From JAAFGT01 sp041485165 (GTDB lineage Bacteria > Acidobacteriota > Terriglobia > Acidiferrales > UBA7541): 11,115 nt of DNA. The stretch lies in contig JBGPJC010000119.1 of assembly GCA_041485165.1 (NCBI GenBank), positions 1 to 11,115 on the forward strand, read 5' to 3'. This document shows, in pieces, positions 5,953 to 11,115 of the stretch. Both the position numbers and the translations under genes were made by a program. Below the pieces are notes generated by a model that was not told the origin of the DNA, searched no databases, and was given only the letters and a program-made list of their open reading frames with translations. The stretch's first letter is position 1; each line of letters starts with the position of its first letter.

Positions 5953-6879
5953 ATGCGCAAATTCCTTGGCAGAGGATTTTTTTGTGTAGCTGTCCTATTC
6001 CCCGCCTTGCTCCACTCGCTTGCTGCCCTCGCCGCCGAAAAACCTGCCGAAACGCGCAGCGCATTTCCAGCGACGGCCCGAGTGGAATGCGGCGCAGTGC
6101 GCAGCGCCATTCTGGGCCGGGCGGTGCGCTATTGCGCGCTGCTGCCGCTGAGCTATGCCGCGCAACCGGCCCGGCGCTTCCCTGCCCTCTACTGGCTGCA
6201 CGGGCTGGGACAGAACGAGCAGGCGCTGGTCGGGTCCGGCGGCTGGCCGCTGGTGGAAGAGCTCCAGCGACAAAAAAAGATCAGCGAGTATCTGATCTTC
6301 ACTCCGGACGCCGGCGCCAGCTTCTACCTGAATTCCCGCGACGGCCGAGAGCGCTACGAGGACTTCTTTATCCGTGAGTTCATTCCGGCCATGGACAAGC
6401 GCTTTCGCACGCGGCCGGAAGCCGCGCAGCGTGGGATCTCCGGAGTCTCCATGGGCGGATATGGCGCCTTGCGGCTGGGGCTGAAGTATCCCCACCTCTT
6501 TGGCGCGGTGAGCGCGCACAGTGCGGCGCTGATTGAAAAGCCGCCGGCGAATTTGTCCGGCGGAGCGCGATTGGGGATTCTCGAAGAGGCCTTTGGCTCG
6601 CCGCCGGACGCAAAATTCTGGAAGCGCAGCAGCCCGTTTACGATTGCGCGCGGGCTGCCACCGGCCAAGGCGAGAAGGATCTACTTTGACTGCGGGACAG
6701 AAGACGAATTTGGTTTCGAGACCGGGAACCAATCGTTTTCGAAGCTGCTCGATTCGCGCGGGGTGGCGCACGAGTTCCATCTCTATCCCGGGGGGCATGG
6801 ATGGAGTTACACGGCGCGGCACATCGCGGCGTCGCTTGAGTTTCATTCTCGATGGTTCGCGCAGGAACTGGGTAGCTGA
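5953..6879 (+). CDS. Secreted esterase D-like alpha/beta-hydrolase
   Basis: 308 residues. Residues 1-28 are a signal peptide (RKFLGRGFFCVAVLFPALL, then AALAAEKP), so the enzyme is probably exported. The rest matches the putative esterase family PF00756 (esterase D, S-formylglutathione hydrolase, antigen 85). It has an oxyanion region YWLHGLGQNEQ at 80-90, the nucleophile elbow G-V-Ser166-M-G in GISGVSMGGYGALRLGLKYP, a likely acid Asp251 (DCGTEDEF), and His282 in YPGGHGWSY. The substrate is unknown; family members cleave carboxyl esters, often of carbohydrates or phenolics. The frame stays open upstream into the oxygenase gene, but ATG 5953 is the only start giving a signal peptide. The 20-nt gap to the oxygenase suggests one operon; the ribosome binding site is weak. 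Confidence 0.87.
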   Translation: MRKFLGRGFFCVAVLFPALLHSLAALAAEKPAETRSAFPATARVECGAVRSAILGRAVRYCALLPLSYAAQPARRFPALYWLHGLGQNEQALVGSGGWPLVEELQRQKKISEYLIFTPDAGASFYLNSRDGRERYEDFFIREFIPAMDKRFRTRPEAAQRGISGVSMGGYGALRLGLKYPHLFGAVSAHSAALIEKPPANLSGGARLGILEEAFGSPPDAKFWKRSSPFTIARGLPPAKARRIYFDCGTEDEFGFETGNQSFSKLLDSRGVAHEFHLYPGGHGWSYTARHIAASLEFHSRWFAQELGS

Positions 6880-6882
6880 ATT

Positions 6883-6930
6883 TCTCCGTGCGGCCGCGGT
6901 GATCTCGGTGTCTCTGTGGTGAGTTCTTGA
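6883..6930. repeat. Dispersed CTCCGTG/CTCTGTGGTG-type repeat, degenerate copy
   Basis: Directly after the esterase stop, the sequence contains TTTCTCCGTGCGG, then CTCGGTGTCTCTGTGGTGAG. On the minus strand this gives the CACCACAGAGACACCGAGA pattern that I know as a short dispersed sequence in many environmental bacterial genomes and a frequent source of spurious HRDTE-type ORFs. The identification is from memory; copy number cannot be counted from one window. Confidence 0.45.
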
Positions 6931-6956
6931 GGCTCCAGAACAACTTTTGCGGGGAC

Positions 6957-7002
6957 AAAAAAGTGGCCGGGAGCTTCGCTGAGGGGCCAAGGCATCCCGG
7001 CC
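6957..7002 (-). terminator. Rho-independent terminator of the PilZ gene
   Basis: On the minus strand GGCCGGGA (7002-6995) pairs with TCCCGGCC (6972-6965), a perfect 8-bp GC-rich stem around a 22-nt loop. AC and six T residues (6962-6957) follow. It begins 43 nt after the PilZ stop. The T-run is on the minus strand only, so it should not terminate the esterase operon from the other side. A separate 12-bp palindrome, CCTGTGCACAGG (7009-7020), lies between it and the gene. Confidence 0.75.
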
Positions 7003-7045
7003 TTCCTGCCTGTGCACAGGGGCAAGAACTGGTTGGTGCGCGGCT

Positions 7046-7366
7046 TTAGTCGCCGCGCAGGAATTCGTAGCGTTCGATGGTCGCCACCACGCCGATCTTG
7101 CCACCAGCCTGCTGCTCGGTGCGGTGGACCTTGCCCAAGCAGCGGACCTTCACCGGACCGGCCATGGTGATCTCGTTGGGAAGGGTCATAACGATCTCAA
7201 TCGGCGAGCCCTCGGTGACTTCCGCGGGAAGATTGAAATAGATACCCCGGGAACTGACGTCCCTGGTTTCCGTGGCTGCCTCGTCCACATTTTCGCTGCT
7301 CCAGCGAACAACAAGCGGCAGCTTGAGCTGGAACCGCTGCACGTTCCGACGATCAGAATCCGACAC
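7046..7366 (-). CDS. Stand-alone PilZ-domain protein (probable c-di-GMP receptor)
   Basis: 106 residues made of a single PilZ domain. The two ligand motifs are present: Arg6-Arg7-xxx-Arg11 (DRRNVQRFQL) and Asp36-x-Ser38-x-x-Gly41 (TRDVSSRGIYF), with the following beta-strands (IEIVMTLPNEI, VKVRCLGKVHR, KIGVVATIERYEF). PilZ proteins bind cyclic di-GMP and act on a partner, often in motility, exopolysaccharide or transcription. The partner here is unknown. The frame opens at GTG 7384 with no ribosome binding site. The GTG at 7364-7366 has GGAGG (7372-7376) with 5-nt spacing and gives MSDSDRRNVQR, so I start there. It is a single-gene unit with its own promoter candidate and terminator. Confidence 0.88.
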   Translation of the reverse strand: MSDSDRRNVQRFQLKLPLVVRWSSENVDEAATETRDVSSRGIYFNLPAEVTEGSPIEIVMTLPNEITMAGPVKVRCLGKVHRTEQQAGGKIGVVATIERYEFLRGD

Positions 7367-7414
7367 GAAGGCCTCCGTAATCACCGCGAGCTTAGCGTGC
7401 TGCGGTATACGGGG

Positions 7415-7443
7415 ACAATAGAGCGGATGGCCTAATTTGTCAC
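7415..7443 (-). promoter_or_regulatory. Candidate promoter of the PilZ gene, flanked by an inverted repeat
   Basis: On the minus strand GTGACA (7438-7443), exactly 17 nt, then TATTGT (7415-7420): five and four consensus matches. The leader to GTG 7366 would be about 42 nt. CTGCGGTA at 7400-7407 and TACCGCAG at 7456-7463 form an 8-bp inverted repeat with one arm on each side, and GCGGTACCGC (7452-7461) is a 10-bp palindrome, so an operator is conceivable. The rest of 7367-7580 holds no gene that I can support. Confidence 0.42.
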
Positions 7444-7580
7444 GGGGCTGGGCGGTACCGCAGTACTAGGACAGCATCGGCGCTGGAACGCCCGAGCTAT
7501 CTCCCTGTGATTACAGAGACTTAACCGGATCAATCGGAAGCGTGAGAAGGGGTGGACCGGCGGATGCGGCGCGGCGCCTG

Positions 7581-8246
7581 CTAGACCTGATCGCTGATGC
7601 GGTGGTGTATAGCGTAGAGGGCCAGCTCGAGGCGGTCGGAAACTCCCAGCTTGTCAAAGATATTGTGGAGGTGGTTCTTCACCGTCTGTTCGCTGATGAA
7701 CAACCTCTCGCCAATCTCGCGGTTACGGAAGCCCTGGGCGACGAGCTGGACGATCTCTTTCTCCCGGTCGCTCAGCAGGGGCTTCTCACGGCGCGGACCG
7801 CCCTCGGAAGACTTGGAGAAGGCCTTCATCACCTCGGCGGTCATGCGCTTATCGAGCCAGATTTCCCCGCCATAAACTTTGTGGATGCTGCGCAGGAGCA
7901 GCTCGGTGGCGGATTGCTTGAGGACCACGCCACGTGCCCCCAGGCGCATGGCGCGGACTACGTCGCGGTCGTCTTCGGTGGCGGTAAGGACAATGACGCG
8001 GGTGGAGAGCGAATCGAAGTTCATCTCTTCGAGCAGGGTCAGGCCGTCTTTCTCCGGCATGCGCAGGTCAAGCAGGAGGATGTCCGGCTTGAGCTTGGTG
8101 ACCATTTGCGCGCACTCGATGCCGTTGGAGACCTCGCCGATGATGTTGATATCGTCTTCGCTGTCCAGCAGCTTGCGCAGGCCGTCCCGGAAGATGGGAT
8201 GGTCGTCGGCGATAACCACGCGGATAGTAGGTTTCGTCTTGGCCAT
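7581..8246 (-). CDS. NarL/FixJ-type response regulator (REC-LuxR HTH)
   Basis: 221 residues. The receiver domain (8-125) has the acidic pair Asp14-Asp15, phosphoacceptor Asp60 (LLLDLRMPEKDG), Thr88 and Lys110, all canonical. A linker (126-152) leads to the LuxR-type helix-turn-helix at 155-215: LLSDREKEIVQLVAQG, then REIGERLFISEQTVKNHLHNI. It should dimerise on phosphorylation and bind promoter DNA. Its start ATG 8244-8246 is separated from the sensor kinase's TGA by one base, so translation is probably coupled; no good ribosome binding site lies ahead of it. The cognate partner is the adjacent HisKA_3 kinase. Target genes are not indicated by the sequence. Confidence 0.94.
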   Translation of the reverse strand: MAKTKPTIRVVIADDHPIFRDGLRKLLDSEDDINIIGEVSNGIECAQMVTKLKPDILLLDLRMPEKDGLTLLEEMNFDSLSTRVIVLTATEDDRDVVRAMRLGARGVVLKQSATELLLRSIHKVYGGEIWLDKRMTAEVMKAFSKSSEGGPRREKPLLSDREKEIVQLVAQGFRNREIGERLFISEQTVKNHLHNIFDKLGVSDRLELALYAIHHRISDQV

Positions 8247-8247
8247 A

Positions 8248-9915
8248 TCAGGTGATGGGCACGGCGACGGTAATTCGCGCGCCGTGTCCTGGATTTGATT
8301 CGATGGTCAGCGCGCCGCCGATACCGCGGGTGCGCTCCTTGATGGAGATCGGTCCTATACGCAAGCGATCCAATTCCTCACTGGTAAACCGGCCGGCGAA
8401 GCTGAACCCCTGACCATTGTCGTCTACAACCAGCGAAATCGTCGCTTCGTCCTGCCATAGTTTTACCACGACGTGGCTGGAGTGTGCATGTTTTTTCACA
8501 TTACTGAGCGCCTCACGGTAAATCTGGAAGAGCTCGCGGCAGACGCGGTCGGAAGCGCGCAAGTCGAGAATGTCGATGATCAGATCGATGGCAATCTTGG
8601 CTTCGTTGCGGAAGCGCTCGGAATAACCGCGCATTAGGTCGAGCAGGTCGGCCTGCCCGACGCGCAGCGGGCGCAGATCGGTGACCAGGCGGCGCAGCTC
8701 CTCGTTTTCGCGGCGCAAGGTCTGCTCCAGCGATTCCAGTTCCTGCGCCATTTGTTCTGCAGGGGGCAGTTTGCGACGGAGCACGTCGAGCTGGATGACC
8801 ATGCTGAGCAGGGTCTGCAGGACGCCGTCATGCAAATCGTGGGAGATGCGCCCGCGTTCGGCCTCGATGGCCCGAGCGCGCAGGTGGCGCAAGAGGAACA
8901 GGTTTTCGAGCGGAGCGCCGAGCGAGGCCACGATGCGTTCGAGCCAGCGCAGTTCGAAGGGCGTGAAGCGGTGGGTGAAATTTAACAGGAGGATGCGTCC
9001 TGCGGGGTGGCCGCCGAATTCAAAAGTGGCCGCGGCGGCCGAACGGATGTCCAGTTCACGGCGCGAGGGCCCCGGGATGCGTGGCAGCTCCTCGAGCGCG
9101 CGGGCGTCACGGCGGTTCCATCCAAACCCTTCTCCGGCGCCTTCCAGGGAATTCCAGCACAGCGTGGCGTCAGGCTCATCGAAGAGGAAGGCGTCGGACT
9201 TCTCCCGCGGGAACGACTCGGGAACGATGCGCTCGGTCTCGCCGCGGCGCACGGCCCAAACAAAGAGGCGTTCCAGCTCGACGTCGGCGAAGATCAGGAT
9301 GCCGCGCTCGGCCTCGAAAGTGGCTGCGAGGCGGTCCAGGACAAGGCGGATTGATTCTGCCAGGCCCTTCTCGACGTCCATCAAGCCGTGGAGCTGAGAG
9401 AGGAATTCGTTTTCCCAGGAGTGGCGCCTCTGGCGTTCGGCGAGAAAGCCCAGGCCGACTCCCGCGCTGAAGGTCCCCAAAGCCAGCGCGGGCCAGGTCA
9501 TCAGCGCGCTCCACTGCAAGTGGCCGCGGAGCACGACGCGAACCAGCAGAGCGACGGTGACCGCGCCGGACAGAACCACCGTGCGGCGCAGTCCCCAGAA
9601 GACCGAGCCGGCGAAGCAGACAAACAGGTACAGGAACATCAGGGACATCACCGGCGGCGTAAAGAAGAAGTAGATGGCCAGGGCCATCAAATCGGCCTCG
9701 GGCGGGAAAAGGAAGGTCTCTCCGTGGCCCAGACTGCGCGCCAGGGCGCCCAGCGCCGCCACCGCCAGATACACTCCCAGGAAAATGACCGAGCCGTGCT
9801 GGCCGGTCAGCGGCCCGGCTTCCAGGAGCCCTACCAGCGCGAGGACCAGGGAAATCGGACGGGCGTAGGCCACCTGGCGTTCGAGTTGGCGGCTTTCGGC
9901 GGCAAGGGTACGCAT
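8248..9915 (-). CDS. Membrane sensor histidine kinase, HisKA_3 (NarX/LiaS) type
   Basis: 555 residues. About five or six hydrophobic segments span residues 20-158 (for example ISLVLALVGLLEAG, VIFLGVYLAVAALGALA, LMALAIYFFFTPPVMSLMFL, ALALGTFSAGVGLGFLA). About 165-340 is a cytosolic GAF-like region (LAESIRLVLDRLAATFEAER, GILIFADVELERLFVWAV). The HisKA_3 helix has phosphoacceptor His362 (GRISHDLHDGVLQTLL). The HATPase_c domain shows the N-box (FQIYREALSNVKKHAHSS, Asn472), the D-D-N-G-Q-G-F box at 498-504, and a G2-like GHGARITV. It autophosphorylates and passes phosphate to the adjacent response regulator. The signal is unknown: the N-terminal membrane module is not one I recognise. ATG 9913-9915 has only a weak GGGG-type ribosome binding site. 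A recombinase scar lies 73 nt upstream. Confidence 0.92.
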   Translation of the reverse strand: MRTLAAESRQLERQVAYARPISLVLALVGLLEAGPLTGQHGSVIFLGVYLAVAALGALARSLGHGETFLFPPEADLMALAIYFFFTPPVMSLMFLYLFVCFAGSVFWGLRRTVVLSGAVTVALLVRVVLRGHLQWSALMTWPALALGTFSAGVGLGFLAERQRRHSWENEFLSQLHGLMDVEKGLAESIRLVLDRLAATFEAERGILIFADVELERLFVWAVRRGETERIVPESFPREKSDAFLFDEPDATLCWNSLEGAGEGFGWNRRDARALEELPRIPGPSRRELDIRSAAAATFEFGGHPAGRILLLNFTHRFTPFELRWLERIVASLGAPLENLFLLRHLRARAIEAERGRISHDLHDGVLQTLLSMVIQLDVLRRKLPPAEQMAQELESLEQTLRRENEELRRLVTDLRPLRVGQADLLDLMRGYSERFRNEAKIAIDLIIDILDLRASDRVCRELFQIYREALSNVKKHAHSSHVVVKLWQDEATISLVVDDNGQGFSFAGRFTSEELDRLRIGPISIKERTRGIGGALTIESNPGHGARITVAVPIT

Positions 9916-9987
9916 GGCAGGGACCCCACGAGTCTAGCAAGGCGGATGCGGTGCGGGAACCGGGGATGCCGCAGTGGTTACCGTGTG

Positions 9988-10077
9988 CTAAGACAAGAGA
10001 GAAATCCTCGACTTGCGGATGTAAGAGTCTATGGTAGTCTCAGCGTTGTTACGACGCTGGAGTTCCTCCAGCATCAT
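9988..10077 (-). pseudogene. Truncated, frameshifted N-terminal remnant of a tyrosine recombinase/integrase
   Basis: From ATG 10075-10077 the minus strand reads MMLEELQRRNNAETTIDSYIR, then leaves frame and stops at TAG 9988-9990 after 29 codons. Skipping two bases after the Arg codon (10013-10014) restores VEDFS. The string LEELQRRN-x-x-x-T-x-x-x-YIRAVEDF is typical of the N-terminal SAM-like domain of phage-integrase-type recombinases in Acidobacteria, often linked with IS91-like elements. One base therefore appears to be lost, and homology ends after about 26 residues instead of continuing for about 300. The family call is from memory and rests on a short match. It lies just upstream of the sensor kinase gene on the same strand. 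Confidence 0.55.
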
Positions 10078-10086
10078 TTTATTAGA

Positions 10087-10116
10087 TGGGTCACAGGGAC
10101 ACCTCCTTGTGACCCA
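10087..10116. repeat. 12-bp hairpin in the leader of the recombinase remnant
   Basis: TGGGTCACAGGG (10087-10098) pairs with CCTTGTGACCCA (10105-10116) around a 6-nt loop ACACCT, with a single G.T wobble. On the minus strand the hairpin contains AAGGAGG (10108-10102), a perfect Shine-Dalgarno partly buried in the stem but 24 nt from the remnant's ATG. It could be a translational leader, a recombinase site, or an element end. Confidence 0.6.
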
Positions 10117-10311
10117 AACTTATCTCAGCCGTCAGGCAACCATCGCTCCCTCACCTCTCGCGTAGCGTCCGCCGCCGGGCGGCTTCGTTCTTACGGCGTA
10201 CTCGGAAGTCATGTTATCGCTCTTGGGGCGGGTTCTATATAACTTCCGGATTCGCGACCACTCGTCCAGAACCGCCGGATCACTGCGCACCGATGAACGC
10301 CGAAATCCGCG
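10117..10311. other. Intergenic stretch between the recombinase leader and the kinase promoter; nothing firm
   Basis: I see no supported gene here. Short frames exist on the minus strand (for example one ending ARRRTLRER, and one starting MTSEYAVRTKPP), without ribosome binding sites or recognisable domains. A GCCGCC-G-GGCGGC inverted repeat lies within it. It may be more of the decayed element whose recombinase fragment is next door. Confidence 0.35.
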
Positions 10312-10341
10312 TTGTCACATCTACGGTAAGTTTGTTATACG
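10312..10341 (+). promoter_or_regulatory. Candidate promoter for the Ser/Thr kinase gene
   Basis: TTGTCA (10312-10317, five of six -35 matches), 18 nt, then TATACG (10336-10341, four of six -10 matches). It would give a leader of about 55 nt that contains the two hairpins at 10359-10395. Confidence 0.38.
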
Positions 10342-10358
10342 TTGATGTGAGGGCTGAA

Positions 10359-10395
10359 GGAACCGTGCGATGGTTCCCCCAAGGTTATAACCTTG
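10359..10395 (+). promoter_or_regulatory. Two tandem stem-loops immediately ahead of the kinase start
   Basis: GGAACC-GTGCGAT-GGTTCC (10359-10377) is a 6-bp stem with a 7-nt loop. Two bases later comes CAAGGTTATAACCTTG (10380-10395), a perfect 16-bp palindrome ending 6 nt before ATG 10402. It occupies the ribosome-binding position and no Shine-Dalgarno is present, so it may be an operator or a translation-controlling structure. Confidence 0.45.
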
Positions 10396-10401
10396 CCTAC
10401 C

Positions 10402-11115
10402 ATGATGCTGCCTCCGGGCACCAAACTCGGGCCTTTTGAGATCGTCGCCCCGCTTGGCGCGGGCGGGATGGGCGAGGTGTACCGGGCGCGGGATGCGCGC
10501 CTGGATCGCAGTGTTGCGATCAAGATTCTGCCCGCCGCATTCTCCGCAGACAGTGATCGGTTGCACCGCTTCGAGCGGGAAGCGCGCTCGGCATCTGCCC
10601 TCAACCATCCCAATATCGTTACCATCTACGAACTCGGACAGGACGGTTCCACTCACTACATCGCGATGGAGCTGGTAGAGGGGAAGACGCTGCGCGAGCT
10701 GCTTGTCGCCGGCTTGCTGCCAATACGAAAAGCAATTGAAATCGCGGCGCAGGTTGCGGAAGGGCTGGCCAAGGCACATGAAGCGGGCATCGCGCACAGG
10801 GACTTAAAGCCCGAGAACCTGATGGTCTCTCACGATGGATTCGTCAAGATCCTCGACTTTGGCCTGGCGAAGCTCGCGTCGACCAGCGGAGAGCTGTCGG
10901 ATATGTGCACTCTGTCCGCGTCGCAGACTCGACCGGGTCTGCTTCTAGGAACGCTGGCTTACATGTCACCGGAGCAGGCCAGCGGTGGTCCGCTGGATTT
11001 TCGGTCAGACCAGTTCTCCTTCGGCTTGGTGCTCTACGAGATGGTGACCGGAAAGCGCGCCTTTCAGAGAAGCACAGCAGCGGAGACACTGGTGGCCATT
11101 CTCCGGGAACAAGCC
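10402..11115 (+). CDS. Serine/threonine protein kinase (Pkn/PknB type), N-terminal part (runs off right edge)
   Basis: 238 codons are open to the last base. A complete set of Hanks motifs down to subdomain IX is visible: glycine loop G19-A-G-G-M-G24 followed by EVY, Lys41 in VAIKIL, Glu62 region FEREARSASALNHPNIV, catalytic His132-Arg-Asp134 with LKPEN, Asp152-Phe-Gly, and the activation-loop end TLAYMSPEQA with Glu191, then SDQFSFGLVLYEMVTGKRAF. All key catalytic residues are present, so it should be active. In Acidobacteria such kinases usually carry a transmembrane helix and WD40, TPR or TolB-like sensor repeats after the kinase domain; that part is not in the window. A second Met follows the first; either could start. 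There is no ribosome binding site, but a palindrome sits just upstream. Confidence 0.93.
   Translation, partial: MMLPPGTKLGPFEIVAPLGAGGMGEVYRARDARLDRSVAIKILPAAFSADSDRLHRFEREARSASALNHPNIVTIYELGQDGSTHYIAMELVEGKTLRELLVAGLLPIRKAIEIAAQVAEGLAKAHEAGIAHRDLKPENLMVSHDGFVKILDFGLAKLASTSGELSDMCTLSASQTRPGLLLGTLAYMSPEQASGGPLDFRSDQFSFGLVLYEMVTGKRAFQRSTAAETLVAILREQA

Noticed and set aside
5995..7104. 369-codon minus-strand open frame across the esterase and repeat
   Set aside because: Antisense to an esterase with intact catalytic residues; the frame runs through a dispersed repeat and the terminator.
7542..8255. 237-codon plus-strand open frame opposite the response regulator
   Set aside because: It mirrors codons of the regulator; in GC-rich DNA the opposite frame of a real gene often stays open. 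No recognisable fold.
10056..10072. GCTGGAG-TTC-CTCCAGC hairpin followed by an AT-rich run, as a terminator
   Set aside because: It coincides with the recombinase LEELQ codons and is explained by coding; no gene ends there on the plus strand.
9388..10242. 284-codon plus-strand open frame opposite the sensor kinase
   Set aside because: It is glutamine/glycine/arginine-rich antisense to a clear histidine kinase, with no domain or ribosome binding site, and it crosses the recombinase leader.
1..11115. CRISPR arrays, tRNA/rRNA genes, toxin-antitoxin or phage-defence genes
   Set aside because: No regularly spaced repeats, no cloverleaf or rRNA signatures and no defence domains were found on either strand.

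Overview
The window looks like a chromosomal segment of a GC-rich member of the Acidobacteriota. That assignment is inferred from gene types, not from a marker gene. It rests on a winged-helix/FlgO-like/TPR protein, a Pkn-type serine/threonine kinase opening with a GPFEIVAPLGAGGMGEVY-type sequence, secreted DUF11 and cupin proteins, and dispersed hairpin repeats of a kind I associate with that phylum. I see no rRNA, tRNA or CRISPR array, and no intact mobile element.

Layout. 1-447 (minus) is the start of a secreted DUF11-type protein that runs off the left edge. 653-2551 (plus) is a membrane-anchored winged-helix regulator with a TPR domain, diverging from it and followed by a terminator-like hairpin. 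2743-3291 (plus) is a DUF1801 protein, followed at 3325-3444 by a 39-residue single-pass membrane protein with an excellent ribosome binding site. These converge on a secreted small cupin (3492-3869, minus) and trmJ (3981-4718, minus), a tRNA 2'-O-methyltransferase. trmJ diverges from a probable two-gene operon on the plus strand: a Rieske non-heme iron oxygenase (4826-5932) and a secreted esterase-D-like hydrolase (5953-6879). A dispersed repeat and a clear minus-strand terminator follow. Then come a stand-alone PilZ protein (7046-7366, minus) and a two-component pair on the minus strand: sensor kinase 8248-9915 transcribed into LuxR-type response regulator 7581-8246. Upstream of the sensor kinase is a decayed N-terminal fragment of a tyrosine recombinase (9988-10077, minus) with a strong 12-bp hairpin in its leader. 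The right edge holds the first 238 codons of a serine/threonine protein kinase (10402-11115, plus), preceded by a promoter candidate and two tandem hairpins/palindromes.

Functionally the window is rich in signalling. It has a one-component DNA-binding TPR regulator, a histidine kinase/response regulator pair, a Ser/Thr kinase and a c-di-GMP-type PilZ receptor, interspersed with housekeeping (trmJ) and one uncharacterised oxygenase-hydrolase pair. I do not see one coherent new system such as a defence island or biosynthetic cluster. The best leads are the small membrane ORF, the recombinase scar with its hairpin, the structured leader of the kinase gene and the oxygenase-esterase pair.

Several start codons were moved from the longest open frame on sequence grounds (653, 4826, 5953, 7366). 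Two genes cut by the window edges and the 39-residue ORF were found by direct translation.
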